From positions 2,653,001 through 2,717,000 of the forward strand of contig NZ_CP136336.1 in the NCBI RefSeq assembly GCF_032681285.1: a stretch of DNA of 64,000 bases. Reading direction: 5' to 3'. This document shows, piece by piece, positions 27,607 to 36,000 of the stretch. The notes beneath the pieces were generated by a model. The model searched no databases. It saw only the letters and a list, made by a program, of their open reading frames with translations, and had not been told where the DNA came from. The position numbers and the translations under genes were made by a program. Numbering within the stretch: position 1 is the first letter of the stretch; the number at the start of each line of letters is the position of its first letter. The stretch comes from Piscinibacter gummiphilus (GTDB taxonomy: Bacteria; Pseudomonadota; Gammaproteobacteria; Burkholderiales; Burkholderiaceae_C).

Positions 27607-27927
27607 ATGAACGTCAAAGCACTGATCCTGTCTGCGGCCCTCGCGTCGCTTGCCCCCTGGGCCGCCATCGCCGCCACGGACGCCCCGGCTGCAGGCGCCA
27701 CCGCCAGCGTCGGCTACACCACCGGCGAGGTGAAGAAGGTCGACGCCGAGCAGGGCAAGATCACGCTCAAGCACGGCCCGATCGACAACCTGGGGATGCC
27801 CGGCATGACGATGGTCTTCCGCGCCGATGCGGCCGTTCTGGCCAAGGTCAAGCCCGGCGACAACGTGCGCTTCAAGGCCGACAAGGTCGATGGCGCGATC
27901 AAGGTGACCGAGCTGGTGAGCCAGTAA
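27607..27927 (+). CDS. cusF: CusF-family periplasmic copper-binding protein (copy 1)
   Basis: 106 residues: signal peptide ending near AWAAIAATDA, then a small OB-fold domain. The ligand segment is LKHGPIDNLGMPGMTMVF: the His and both Met ligands of CusF are kept, but the Trp that caps copper in E. coli CusF is replaced (LGMPGM instead of LKWPAM). The periplasmic role is to carry Cu(I)/Ag(I) to an exporter or oxidase. GGAG precedes the ATG at seven bases. It is the first gene of the copper operon. A second copy lies at 33141, and a third domain is fused to CusB. Confidence 0.9.
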   Translation: MNVKALILSAALASLAPWAAIAATDAPAAGATASVGYTTGEVKKVDAEQGKITLKHGPIDNLGMPGMTMVFRADAAVLAKVKPGDNVRFKADKVDGAIKVTELVSQ

Positions 27928-28016
27928 GGGACCTGGGCCCGGGGATGCCATCCGCGCTCCCCTGACCCGGCATCGGATATTCAACTTCCACCGATCGATC
28001 GCCTAGACTTCCGCCC

Positions 28017-28502
28017 ATGTGGCTCATTGTCCGAACCGCGCTGATCTGGCTGCTGGCCGTCGCTTTGCCCGTGCAAGGCGCGGCCGCGGCCACCATGCTG
28101 TCGTGCGGACCCGGCCACCACGGCGCAGCCGCGGGTGCCCACGCACATGCCGACGGTCCTGCCGGGGTGTCAAGCCACCACACGCACAACGGCGACGAGG
28201 CCGGTGACCACGCCTCTGGCCATGCCCATCCCCACGGGTCGACTGCCGGCCATCACGGCGGCGACGCGGCCACTTCGCAGGACCTGTCGGCCGACCCGTC
28301 TCCGGACGGCAGCCCGGTTCACAAGACCGCTGGCAAGTGCAGCGCTTGCGCTTCCTGCTGCACGGTCGCCGTGCTTCCGACCTCGGTATGGCCGATGGGA
28401 TCCTCCCAAGCGGTCGACCGTGTGGTGCCCCAACTCGTGGCCCAGACTGCCGTCTTCATGACGGGCGGTCCCGAACGGCCGCCTCGAACCTTCCTCGCCT
28501 GA
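28017..28502 (+). CDS. secreted His-rich and Cys-rich hypothetical protein
   Basis: 161 residues. The signal peptide (WLIVRTALIWLLAVALPVQG) leads to a long His/Gly-rich region (about 15 histidines in SHHTHNGDEAGDHASGHAHP and the flanks) and a cysteine cluster (KCSACASCCTVAV). It ends in PPRTFLA. No named family is certain. The composition suggests a periplasmic copper-binding or buffering protein. It lies 89 bases downstream of cusF; a TAGACT-like hexamer just upstream could be a local promoter, though read-through from cusF is likely. Confidence 0.75.
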   Translation: MWLIVRTALIWLLAVALPVQGAAAATMLSCGPGHHGAAAGAHAHADGPAGVSSHHTHNGDEAGDHASGHAHPHGSTAGHHGGDAATSQDLSADPSPDGSPVHKTAGKCSACASCCTVAVLPTSVWPMGSSQAVDRVVPQLVAQTAVFMTGGPERPPRTFLA

Positions 28503-28610
28503 CCGCCGTCGCCGCGTGTGACGGACGCTGACGCGTCCGCCGCGTCGGCCTGTACGACCACGCCAGGGCCTGACCGGGCCGATGCCTGATGCCCTGGCCG
28601 CGAGGAATCC

Positions 28611-29183
28611 ATGTCATTGCACAAAAACGTCTGCCTGCTGGCAGCACTGCTGGCCGCGTCCTGGGGCGCCAATGCCCAGCCGGCACGGGCGGCTGCGCCA
28701 GGCGCTTCATCGGCCAGTACACCGGCGCCATCCACAGCTGCCGCCAGCCTCCCGGTAAACAGCGGGGGCACAGGGGCCGCCTCTGACAGCCTGCGATATC
28801 GCTCGGCGTTCGAAGGCTACCGGCGCTACGCCGACGAGCCGGTCACGCCCTGGAAGGCTGCCAACGATCAGGTCGGCCGCATCGGCGGCTGGAAAACCTA
28901 TGCCAAGGAAGCCGCCGGCGACACCCCGGGCGGGGCCCACGGCGAGCATGGCGCATCGCCCGCACCGGGCGCCGCGCCAGCTGAGGCCACGCGGCCGGCT
29001 GCATCGGGTCCCACGCCGCCGCGCGCCGGGACGGCCACGACCGACAAGCCGTTCGGCCAGAGCGATACCGCGACGCCGCCCAAGGCCGCCCCGCGTCCCA
29101 CGCAGGCCGGCTCACAGCCGGCTGCACCGGCGTCCAGCGCGACCCCTCCGGCCAAACCGGCCGACCACACCAAACACCACTGA
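28611..29183 (+). CDS. secreted hypothetical protein of the copper operon
   Basis: 190 residues. After the signal peptide (LLAALLAASWGANAQ), a low-complexity Ala/Ser/Thr/Pro linker leads to the one conserved-looking block, SLRYRSAFEGYRRYADEPVT plus PWKAANDQVGRIGGWKTYAKEA. The C-terminal 80 residues are again Pro/Ala-rich with a final DHTKHH. Proteins with this short block are commonly encoded next to TolC-type lipoproteins and multicopper oxidases; function unknown. Ten bases separate it from the TolC gene, so they are co-translated. It may be an adaptor anchoring the outer-membrane partner. Confidence 0.78.
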   Translation: MSLHKNVCLLAALLAASWGANAQPARAAAPGASSASTPAPSTAAASLPVNSGGTGAASDSLRYRSAFEGYRRYADEPVTPWKAANDQVGRIGGWKTYAKEAAGDTPGGAHGEHGASPAPGAAPAEATRPAASGPTPPRAGTATTDKPFGQSDTATPPKAAPRPTQAGSQPAAPASSATPPAKPADHTKHH

Positions 29184-29193
29184 GGAGCCCCGC

Positions 29194-30639
29194 ATGAGAT
29201 TCAGGGCCGTACCAAGCCCCCGGCGCACCACGGTCGCCATCGCGGCCGTTGCCGCGGCACTGCTGCTGGGCGGATGCGCCAGCACGGCGATCGACAAGAA
29301 CTTCCAGGACGTGCAGAGCCTGACCCAGAGCCGGCTCGGCGCCGAGGTCAAGTGGCTCAACAGCGACGCCGCACGGCGGCAAGCGCAGTCCGATGTGGAC
29401 GCCTTGCTGGCCAAGCCGCTGTCCGCCGACGATGCCGTGCGCGTAGCGCTCGCCTACAGCCCGGCGCTGCAGAGTGCGCTCTTCGAGAGCGCCGCGGCCT
29501 CGGCCGGTGCCACCCAGTCGGCCCGCCTGCCCAACCCGATCTTCACTTTCGAGCGGCTGGTGCGGCGCTCGGGTGGTGATGTCGATGTGGACATCGGGCG
29601 CATGCTGGGCATCTCGGTGTTCGACCTGCTGCTCCTGCCGCAGCGCCTGCGCCTGGCCGACTTCCAGCAGCAGCAACTGCAGATGCGGCTGGCGAGCGAC
29701 GTCGTGCAGGCGGCCACCGATGCGCGCCAGAACTGGGTGCGCGCGGTGGCGGCTCAGCAGTCGGTGCAGTACTTCGAGCAGGTCAAGCGCACCGCCGACG
29801 TGAGTGCCGAGCTGGCCCGCAGGATGCAGGCGGTGGGCAACTTCAACCGGCTGCAACGGGCTCGCGAGCAGGCCTTCGCGGCCGATGCAGTGGCCGAACT
29901 GGCACGGGCGCGTCAGGCGGCATTGAGCGCGCGCGAAGCGCTGGTGCGCTCGCTCGGCCTCACGGCCGCGCAAGCGCAGCAGCTCAAGTTGCCGGACCGG
30001 CTGCCGGACCTGCCCAAGACGGTGCGCTCCGAAGAATCGGTCGCGCAGCAGGCGATCGACCAGCGGCTGGACGTGCGCCTGGCGCGTGCCGACCTCGAGT
30101 TCACCGCGAGAGAGCAGGGGCTGTCGAGGATCACGAGCGTGGTCAACGGCTTCCACGTCGCGGCAGTGCGCAACAGCGAGACCGGCTCCCCCCCGCAGAA
30201 GGGCTACGAGCTCGAGCTCCCACTGCCGATCTTCGATTTCGGGGACGCGGGACGCGCCCGTGCCCAGGCCACCTACATGGCCGCGCTCAACCGCACCGCG
30301 CAGATCGGCGTGGAGGCCACGTCGCAGGTACGCGAGACCTATGGCGGCTACCGCACCTCGTACGACATTGCCCGCCACTACCTTGACGAGGTCGTCCCCC
30401 TGCGCAAGACGATCGCCGAAGAGAACCAGCTTCGCTACAACGGGATGCTGATCGGCGTCTTCGAGTTGCTCGCCGATGCGCGCGAGCAGATCGGCAGCGT
30501 CGTGCAGGCCATCGACGCCCAACGCGACTTCTGGCTAGCGGACGCGGCCCTGCAGGCCTCGCTGATCGGCAAGCCCTCTGGCGGCGTGTCCATGGAGGCA
30601 CGCCCGGCGGGCGGCTCCGGCGGCGCGGCAGCCCACTGA
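29194..30639 (+). CDS. TolC-family outer-membrane lipoprotein
   Basis: 481 residues with a lipobox (LLLGGCAST) after a basic signal peptide. TolC repeats are visible (VRVALAYSPALQSALFESAA; LIGVFELLADAREQIGSVVQ). No RND or adaptor gene accompanies it here, which is unusual for a TolC protein; it might serve the CusBA pump 10 kb away or act with the multicopper oxidase as in CopB-type systems. The ATG follows GAGGAGCCCCGC. It differs clearly from the CusC protein at 14030, which lacks a lipobox. Twenty-two bases separate it from the oxidase gene. Confidence 0.9.
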   Translation: MRFRAVPSPRRTTVAIAAVAAALLLGGCASTAIDKNFQDVQSLTQSRLGAEVKWLNSDAARRQAQSDVDALLAKPLSADDAVRVALAYSPALQSALFESAAASAGATQSARLPNPIFTFERLVRRSGGDVDVDIGRMLGISVFDLLLLPQRLRLADFQQQQLQMRLASDVVQAATDARQNWVRAVAAQQSVQYFEQVKRTADVSAELARRMQAVGNFNRLQRAREQAFAADAVAELARARQAALSAREALVRSLGLTAAQAQQLKLPDRLPDLPKTVRSEESVAQQAIDQRLDVRLARADLEFTAREQGLSRITSVVNGFHVAAVRNSETGSPPQKGYELELPLPIFDFGDAGRARAQATYMAALNRTAQIGVEATSQVRETYGGYRTSYDIARHYLDEVVPLRKTIAEENQLRYNGMLIGVFELLADAREQIGSVVQAIDAQRDFWLADAALQASLIGKPSGGVSMEARPAGGSGGAAAH

Positions 30640-30661
30640 ACTTCTACGGAGACCCCATTCC

Positions 30662-32077
30662 ATGACTACAAGTCGACGCGGCTTTTTGACCGGCACCGCA
30701 GCAGCGGGTGCCGCCGTCGCGGCCTCCACGGTAAGCAAGGTGGCCATGGCGGCCTTGCCTGAGCCGGTCATCCAGACCAACCCCCTGACCGCCCCGCCGC
30801 TGGTGCCCAACACCGGCCGTCCCTACAACCCGATGGTGACGCTGAACGGCTGGAGCCTGCCCTGGCGCATGAACAACGGCGTAAAGGAGTTCCACCTGGT
30901 GGCCGAGCCGGTCGTGCGCGAGTTCGCGCCCGGCATGAAGGCGCACCTGTGGGGCTACAACGGCACGTCGCCCGGGCCGACCATCGAGGTGGTCGAGGGC
31001 GACCGGGTGCGTCTGTTCGTCACCAACAAGCTGCCCGAGCACACCACCATCCATTGGCACGGCCTGCGCCTGCCCAACGGCATGGACGGCGTGGGCGGCC
31101 TGACCCAGCCGCACATCCAGCCCGGCAAGACCTACGTCTACGAATTCGTCGTGCGGCGCAGCGGCACCTTCAAGTACCACCCGCACGCCGACGAGATGGT
31201 GCAGATGGCCATGGGCATGTACGGGATGTTCATCGTGCACCCCAAGGACCCGAAGTTCATGCCGGTCGAGCGCGACTACGGCTTCATCCTGACCGCCTTC
31301 GACATCGAGCCGGGCAGTTTCACGCCTCGCGTGAGCGAGATGACGAATTTCAACCTGTGGACCTTCAACTCGCGGGTCTTCCCCGGCATCGACCCGATGG
31401 TGGCCAAGCTTGGCGAACGGGTGCGAATTCGCATCGGCAACCTGACGATGACCAACCACCCGATCCACCTGCACGGCTACGAGTTCATGGTGACCGGCAC
31501 CGACGGTGGCTGGACCCGTGAGAGCGCCCGTTGGAACGAGGTCACGACGGACGTGGCCGTCGGGCAGATGCGAGCCGTGGAGTTTCTGGCGGACGAGCCC
31601 GGCGACTGGGCGTTCCACTGCCACAAGAGCCACCACACGATGAACGCCATGGGGCACGAACTGGCCACCATGATCGGCGTGGACCACACCGGCATCGCCA
31701 AGGAGGTCAACAAGCTCATCCCCGACTACATGGTGATGGGCGAGCGCGGCATGGCCGACATGGCGGAGATGGAGATGCCCATTCCCGACAACACGCTGCC
31801 GATGATGACCGGGCAGGGTCCGTTCGGTCCGGTCGAGATGGGCGGCATGTTCACCGTCATGAAGGTGCGCGCCGACCAGAAGCGCGGCGACTTCAAGGAT
31901 CCGGGCTGGTACCAGCACCCCAAGGGCGAGGTGGCCTACGAGTTCACCGGAACGCTCCCCGAGCCCGCCCGTTCGTTCTCCGCGGGTGGCCAATCGATGC
32001 CACTCGCCAAGAAGGGCAAGAGCGTCGAGATGCGCGTGCGCAAGCCCACCGGCAACGGCGGGCACAACGGCCATTGA
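30662..32077 (+). CDS. Tat-exported multicopper oxidase (copper resistance)
   Basis: 471-residue periplasmic oxidase that converts Cu(I) to less toxic Cu(II). A Tat signal (TTSRRGFLTGTAAAG) precedes three cupredoxin domains. The copper-site motifs are intact: HWHGLRLPNGMDG, HPHADEMVQMAMGMYG, HPIHLHGYEF and HCHKSHHTMNAMGHEL, giving type 1, 2 and 3 centres. It is shorter than PcoA/CopA (about 600) and closer to compact three-domain bacterial oxidases. A methionine-rich segment near residues 360-390 (GMADMAEMEMPIPDNTLPMM) could bind substrate copper. It is in the middle of the CusR-controlled operon. Confidence 0.93.
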   Translation: MTTSRRGFLTGTAAAGAAVAASTVSKVAMAALPEPVIQTNPLTAPPLVPNTGRPYNPMVTLNGWSLPWRMNNGVKEFHLVAEPVVREFAPGMKAHLWGYNGTSPGPTIEVVEGDRVRLFVTNKLPEHTTIHWHGLRLPNGMDGVGGLTQPHIQPGKTYVYEFVVRRSGTFKYHPHADEMVQMAMGMYGMFIVHPKDPKFMPVERDYGFILTAFDIEPGSFTPRVSEMTNFNLWTFNSRVFPGIDPMVAKLGERVRIRIGNLTMTNHPIHLHGYEFMVTGTDGGWTRESARWNEVTTDVAVGQMRAVEFLADEPGDWAFHCHKSHHTMNAMGHELATMIGVDHTGIAKEVNKLIPDYMVMGERGMADMAEMEMPIPDNTLPMMTGQGPFGPVEMGGMFTVMKVRADQKRGDFKDPGWYQHPKGEVAYEFTGTLPEPARSFSAGGQSMPLAKKGKSVEMRVRKPTGNGGHNGH

Positions 32078-32146
32078 TTCCCGATGAAGCCTGGCCAACT
32101 CCAATTCATTCATCCACGTCACCACTCTGATTCACCGAGGACTCCC

Positions 32147-32665
32147 ATGAAATCCAAATCCATTGCCCTTGCCATCGCGCTTGCCCTGAGCGCCTCCGTC
32201 GCCTTTGCGGGCGGCACCCACGCTGGCGGTCACGGCGACGAGAGCGCCATCGGGGTGCCGGGCGTGGCCGCCAAGGTCACCCGCACGGTCGAAGTCAACA
32301 TGACCGACAACATGCGCTTCACGCCCGCCAGCATCGATGTCAAGCAGGGCGAGACGGTTCGCTTCAAGGTGAAGAACTCCGGCCAGGTGAAGCACGAGTT
32401 CGTGCTCGGCACCGAGAAGGAGCTCAAGGAGCACTACCAGGTGATGCTCAAGAACCCGGAGATGGAGCACGAGGAACCCAACATGATCACGTTGGCCGGC
32501 GGCAAGACGGGTGAGGTCATCTGGCAATTCACCAAGGCCGGCAAGGTCGACTTCGGCTGCCTGCAACCGGGGCACTGGGACGCCGGCATGAAGGGCGCGG
32601 TGACGGTCGCTAAGGGCAAGGCGCCGGCGGCGAAGGCGGCCGACGGCCACAACCACAAGCATTGA
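32147..32665 (+). CDS. periplasmic cupredoxin
   Basis: 172 residues: signal peptide (SIALAIALALSASVAFA), then a plastocyanin-like domain. The type 1 copper ligands are seen as H in GQVKHEFVLG and the C-x4-H-x4-M loop CLQPGHWDAGM. A methionine/glutamate-rich insertion (LKNPEMEHEEPNMI) lies between them. It probably carries electrons from or to the multicopper oxidase encoded just upstream, or sequesters copper. The ATG at 32147 gives a clean signal peptide. It ends 13 bases before the DUF411 gene. Confidence 0.9.
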   Translation: MKSKSIALAIALALSASVAFAGGTHAGGHGDESAIGVPGVAAKVTRTVEVNMTDNMRFTPASIDVKQGETVRFKVKNSGQVKHEFVLGTEKELKEHYQVMLKNPEMEHEEPNMITLAGGKTGEVIWQFTKAGKVDFGCLQPGHWDAGMKGAVTVAKGKAPAAKAADGHNHKH

Positions 32666-32678
32666 AAGGGGTGACGCG

Positions 32679-33131
32679 ATGAAGCGCCGCGAGATGCTGG
32701 TCGCCGGTCTGGCCGCCGCCACGATGGGCGCCCAGGCCAATGCCGCCAAGCCGTCGCTTGAGGTGTGGAAGTCGCCCGAGTGCGGCTGCTGCAAGGGGTG
32801 GATGACCCACATGGAGAAGAACGGCTTCTCGATTGGCAAGGTCCACAACGATGGCAACACCGACGCCCGCAAAACCTTGGGCCTGCCACTTCAGGTTGGC
32901 TCCTGCCACACGGCGAAGGTCGGACCGTACGCCCTCGAGGGGCACGTTCCCGCGCGCGAGGTGCGGCGGCTTCTGGCCGAGCGCCCGGCGGCCGTCGGCC
33001 TGGCGGTCCCGGCAATGCCGCTCGGAAGCCCCGGCATGGACGGCCCCGATTTCGACAACCAGACCCAACCGTACGACGTGCTGCTGGTTCTTAAGGACGG
33101 CAGCACCCGTGTTTTCCAGTCCTACCGCTAA
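32679..33131 (+). CDS. DUF411 family metal-binding protein
   Basis: 150 residues. A short basic N-terminus (MKRREMLVAGLAAATMGAQA) looks like a Tat or Sec signal. The DUF411 core follows: VWKSPECGCCKGWMTHMEKN, GSCHTAKVG and GLAVPAMPLGSPGMDGP. The CxCC and later Cys/His are probable copper ligands. DUF411 proteins are widespread in copper and silver resistance operons, with a proposed periplasmic carrier role. The gene is tightly packed between the cupredoxin (13 bases) and cusF copy 2 (9 bases). Confidence 0.92.
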   Translation: MKRREMLVAGLAAATMGAQANAAKPSLEVWKSPECGCCKGWMTHMEKNGFSIGKVHNDGNTDARKTLGLPLQVGSCHTAKVGPYALEGHVPAREVRRLLAERPAAVGLAVPAMPLGSPGMDGPDFDNQTQPYDVLLVLKDGSTRVFQSYR

Positions 33132-33140
33132 GGAGTCACC

Positions 33141-33500
33141 ATGAAGAACGCCATTTCTCTGCTCTCAGTCGCCCTCGTCTTCGCCACCGGCAGCGCCTTC
33201 GCCGGCGGTGACCACGGCGGCGGCCACGGCCACGACAAGTCCACGAACACCACTGTGGCCCAGGCGGCTGCCGGTGCCGACATGGTGGACGGCGAGGTGC
33301 GCAAGGTCGACGCTGACAACAAGAAGATCACCGTCAAGCACGGCGAGATCAAGAACCTGCAGATGCCGGGCATGACCATGGTATTCCAGGTCAAGGACCC
33401 GGCGATGCTCAGCAACCTCAAGGTGGGCGACAAGATCCGCTTCGCGGCTGAAAAGTCGAGTGGCGCCATCGTCATCACCCAGCTCGAAGCGGCGAAGTAA
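33141..33500 (+). CDS. cusF: CusF-family periplasmic copper-binding protein (copy 2)
   Basis: 119 residues. The signal peptide is followed by a His-rich stretch (GGDHGGGHGHDKS) that copy 1 lacks, then the CusF fold with VKHGEIKNLQMPGMTMVF. As in copy 1, the His and two Met ligands are kept and the capping Trp is absent. The extra histidines may add Cu(II) binding. An AAGGAG at five to seven bases supports the start at 33141. It follows the DUF411 gene by nine bases. Confidence 0.9.
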   Translation: MKNAISLLSVALVFATGSAFAGGDHGGGHGHDKSTNTTVAQAAAGADMVDGEVRKVDADNKKITVKHGEIKNLQMPGMTMVFQVKDPAMLSNLKVGDKIRFAAEKSSGAIVITQLEAAK

Positions 33501-33554
33501 GAACTGCCGGGTGGGGCGCCATACCGCGCCTCACCCCTGAAGCGAGGCATCGAC

Positions 33555-33761
33555 ATGCCACACGAGCTGCGCGGAATCGAGCACCAGTCCGCCGAGTTCT
33601 ACACACAGCTGTTCACGGCCGGGCTGGTGTTCGCGGTGGTAGTCGTCGCCTTCGCTTACTACCTGCACCGCAAGCACGGACACCTGCTCAAACGCCCCCC
33701 GCATGACGGCAAGGCGGTGCCACGCAAGCGCAAGCGTCATGGCCGACGACCACGATCCTGA
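33555..33761 (+). CDS. single-span membrane protein with basic C-terminus
   Basis: 68 residues: a short N-terminal part, one membrane helix (LFTAGLVFAVVVVAFAYYLH) and a strongly basic, histidine-containing tail (RKHGHLLKRPPHDGKAVPRK). The pattern predicts a small inner-membrane protein with a cytoplasmic tail. No family is recognised. AGCGAGG upstream of the ATG is a fair SD. It ends close to the next gene (8 bases), so it belongs to the same operon. Confidence 0.65.
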   Translation: MPHELRGIEHQSAEFYTQLFTAGLVFAVVVVAFAYYLHRKHGHLLKRPPHDGKAVPRKRKRHGRRPRS

Positions 33762-33768
33762 CCTTTCC

Positions 33769-34176
33769 ATGGAGTCCAGCTTGAAACACCTGTCATCACG
33801 TCCCCATTCTGTCGCGGCGCTTGTTGCAGCCGCCATGGTGGGCACTCCCGCACGGGCAGAGCTCATCAACGTGCAGTGGGACGGGCAGGGCGCTTATGAA
33901 CGTTCGGTGCAAATCGGGGCCGGCAAGCTCGTCGAGGTCTGCACGCGTCTCACGCGGGGCCAGACGATCGCCTGGTCCTTCAAGAGCCTGACGGCGCTCA
34001 ACTTCAACGTCCACTACCACGAAGGGCAGAAGGTGGTGTTCCCAGAAAAGCGCGATGCAGTGGCCGAGCTGAGCGGCGAACTCAAGGTACCCGTGGACCA
34101 AGACTACTGCTGGATGTGGTCCAACAAGGCGGGCGTTGCGACTTCCCTCTCCGTGCGTTTGCAGCGTCAGCCTTGA
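33769..34176 (+). CDS. secreted CzcE-like/hypothetical protein
   Basis: About 135 residues. A signal peptide (HSVAALVAAAMVGTPARA) is followed by a compact domain with GAYERSVQIGAGKLVEVCTR, LTRGQTIAWSFKSLTALNFNV, HYHEGQKVVF and DYCWMWSNKAG. The His, Cys and Trp content suggests metal or ligand binding in the periplasm; the family is not recognised with confidence. Start codon uncertain: ATG at 33769 lacks an SD, whereas TTG at 33781 (MKHLSSRP if used) has GGAG six bases upstream and gives an equally good signal peptide. Position in the operon suggests copper induction. Confidence 0.72.
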   Translation: MESSLKHLSSRPHSVAALVAAAMVGTPARAELINVQWDGQGAYERSVQIGAGKLVEVCTRLTRGQTIAWSFKSLTALNFNVHYHEGQKVVFPEKRDAVAELSGELKVPVDQDYCWMWSNKAGVATSLSVRLQRQP

Positions 34177-34422
34177 TGGCGTGAACCACGAGCACCCCCT
34201 TCAAAGACCTAACGAAATAAATGCGCATGTAGATTCAGCCGCACCGTCTACACGTCTTGCAACGCATTCACACGATGCCGACCTCACTGAGCCGGCAGGG
34301 TTGGATGCGTTTTGCGTTTCGTCTGTTTTGGGTGTTGAGCGCGGTGAAGTGCCAAGCGTGTTCGGGCCTTTCGCTTGCCCAAGGTTCTAGCCGAATCCGC
34401 GGCATCTGAGAAGGAGTACGAG

Positions 34423-34800
34423 ATGGCCCACCAACAGTACACATCGTGTATCGACGCCTGCGACGCGTGCGCAACCGCCTGCAGTCATTGCGCAACGGCT
34501 TGCCTGCAGGAACCAGATGTCAAGGCCATGGCTCGGTGCATCGCGCTTGACATCGACTGCGCCGAGATCTGCAGACTCGCCTCGGCCGCGATGGCGCGTG
34601 ACAGTGAACATGCGCAAGCGATTTGCCGCCTGTGCGCCGACATCTGCGAAGCCTGCGGTGAAGAGTGCGGCAAGCACCAGATGGACCATTGCCAAGCCTG
34701 CGCGCAGGCGTGCCGCCGTTGCGCGCAGGAATGCCTTCGCATGGCGCAGGCAGCCCGGACCACGTCGCCAACGGCCCGCTCGGCCGGGCACGCGCACTGA
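34423..34800 (+). CDS. four-helix-bundle copper storage protein (Csp/DUF326-like)
   Basis: 125 residues, cytoplasmic (no signal peptide). Cysteines recur every three or four residues along predicted helices: CIDACDACATACSHCATAC, then ALDIDCAEIC, ICRLCADICEACGEEC and CQACAQACRRCAQEC. This lining of a four-helix bundle with cysteines is the hallmark of Csp proteins, which store many Cu(I) ions. Absence of a signal peptide makes it Csp3-like. The ATG at 34423 has AAGGAG nine bases upstream. The 246-base gap before it contains a small TGTAGA/TCTACA inverted repeat (34228-34252) but no gene. Confidence 0.9.
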   Translation: MAHQQYTSCIDACDACATACSHCATACLQEPDVKAMARCIALDIDCAEICRLASAAMARDSEHAQAICRLCADICEACGEECGKHQMDHCQACAQACRRCAQECLRMAQAARTTSPTARSAGHAH

Positions 34801-34824
34801 CCCGGCCAACAGGAGCAATCTTCC

Positions 34825-35553
34825 ATGAAGCACATCCACCACCATCTGGTTCGACTCGCCTTCGCGAGTGCGATGGCATTCGCCGCCTCGGCGTCTCAGG
34901 CTGTTTCACAAGCGCCTGGTGTCGGCCTCACGGCCGGCTACGAGATCGAGTTCATGCAGCTCGCGATCGACCACCACTACACCGCATTGCGCGCCACCGA
35001 GCTCGCCGCCGGCACCGACACTCAGCGCAATGGGGAGATTTCGCCCATGGAGGGCACATCTCCGACGCCGGGCTTCGCCGCCACCCCGGCGAAGGCCGCG
35101 CTCGACGACCTCAAGTCGCTGGCCCGGCGCAACAACCGGATGCAGCGCGAAGAGATCATGACCCTCAAGACGTTCCTGCGCGAGTGGTACGGCATCGACT
35201 ACCAGCCGCGCGTCCGCCCGGACGGCCGCAAGATGCTTGCCTTGCTCGATCAGGCGAAGCCGGGCGCTGACTTCAACCACGTGTTCCTTGAGGTGCTCAG
35301 CCGCCACCACTACACCTTGATGGAGCCGGTGAACGGCTGCATCACCGGAAGCGACTTGCGACATGAAGCCTTGCGCCGCGAATGCTCGAGCATGTGGCAC
35401 AGCCAGACGGCCGACATCCAGATGATGCGAGAAGAGTTGCACAAGCATTTCGGCATCGCGGACTACCAGCCGTTCAAGGGCCGCGACCCGCTGCGCGAGC
35501 CGATGGACACGCCGCGCGGGCAGCACACGGGCAGTTCCCAGGAAGCTCAATGA
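34825..35553 (+). CDS. periplasmic DUF305 protein
   Basis: 242 residues. Signal peptide (LAFASAMAFAASASQAV), then two DUF305-like halves: EFMQLAIDHHYTALRATELA and HVFLEVLSRHHYTLMEPVNG, each with the HH-(Y/S) helix typical of this ferritin-like family. DUF305 proteins occur in copper operons and are proposed to bind metal through the His pairs. It lies 24 bases after the Csp-like gene, the last gene of the long CusR-type operon before a new CueR-type promoter. Confidence 0.88.
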   Translation: MKHIHHHLVRLAFASAMAFAASASQAVSQAPGVGLTAGYEIEFMQLAIDHHYTALRATELAAGTDTQRNGEISPMEGTSPTPGFAATPAKAALDDLKSLARRNNRMQREEIMTLKTFLREWYGIDYQPRVRPDGRKMLALLDQAKPGADFNHVFLEVLSRHHYTLMEPVNGCITGSDLRHEALRRECSSMWHSQTADIQMMREELHKHFGIADYQPFKGRDPLREPMDTPRGQHTGSSQEAQ

Positions 35554-35628
35554 AAGGCTGGTGTGCCCAAGCTCGACGCACTCGCCGTGGCAATGCACCC
35601 ACAGACTGCGTGGATAACGCGAAGAATG

Positions 35629-35660
35629 CTGGACTTTGCCACGGTGGGAAGCTTCACAGT
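35629..35660 (+). promoter_or_regulatory. CueR-type promoter of copZ2
   Basis: CTGGAC (35629-35634), 20-bp spacer with GCCACGGTGGGAAG, CACAGT (35655-35660). The -35, -10 and spacer length are identical to those of the copZ1 promoter, though the left dyad arm has degenerated (TTTGCC instead of TCTCCC). Confidence 0.8.
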
Positions 35661-35694
35661 TCCATCACACCAACACTTCCTGATGGAGCTTCAA

Positions 35695-35952
35695 ATGATT
35701 GTGTTCAACGTCAACGACATGACCTGCGGCCACTGCGTGGGTGCGGTCACCAAAGCGGTCAAGGCGGTCGAGCCCGGCGCGACCGTCTCGGTCAACCTTG
35801 CCAACAAGCGCGTGGAAATCGAGGCGACCAGCGCCGACACGCAGACGCTCAAGTTGGCGATCGAGGAGGCCGGCTACACCCCAGTGGAAGTGGCCGGTGC
35901 GTCGCAGCCAGCGGCGGCCCGCGGGGGCAGCTGCTGCGGCACCTGCCACTGA
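35695..35952 (+). CDS. copZ: copper chaperone, HMA domain (copy 2)
   Basis: 85-residue HMA protein nearly identical in layout to the copy at 6941: NDMTCGHCVGAVTKAV with the CxxC site, an Ala/Pro linker and a terminal GGSCCGTCH cluster. It would deliver Cu(I) to the downstream copper ATPase. GGAG upstream of ATG 35695 supports the start; the in-frame ATG 12 bases earlier is again without an SD. Forty-eight bases separate it from a DUF2933 gene, which copy 1 lacks. A third, broken copy is at 44895-45123. Confidence 0.93.
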   Translation: MIVFNVNDMTCGHCVGAVTKAVKAVEPGATVSVNLANKRVEIEATSADTQTLKLAIEEAGYTPVEVAGASQPAAARGGSCCGTCH

Positions 35953-35960
35953 GGCGTGGC

Positions 35961-35974
35961 TTGACGCCGGTCAA
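35961..35974 (+). promoter_or_regulatory. FNR-type palindrome after copZ2
   Basis: TTGACGCCGGTCAA is a perfect TTGAC-N4-GTCAA dyad. It lies eight bases past the copZ2 stop and 26 bases before the DUF2933 start; no convincing -10 is seen. The same arrangement (copZ end, dyad, GGCGCGACGATGG) recurs at 45125. Confidence 0.5.
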
Positions 35975-36000
35975 GCAAGCAGGAATGGCAGGGCGCGACG

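Noticed and set aside
34228..34252. TGTAGA/TCTACA inverted repeat before the Csp-like gene
   Set aside because: Only six-base arms with a 13-base loop; not matched to any regulator or promoter element.
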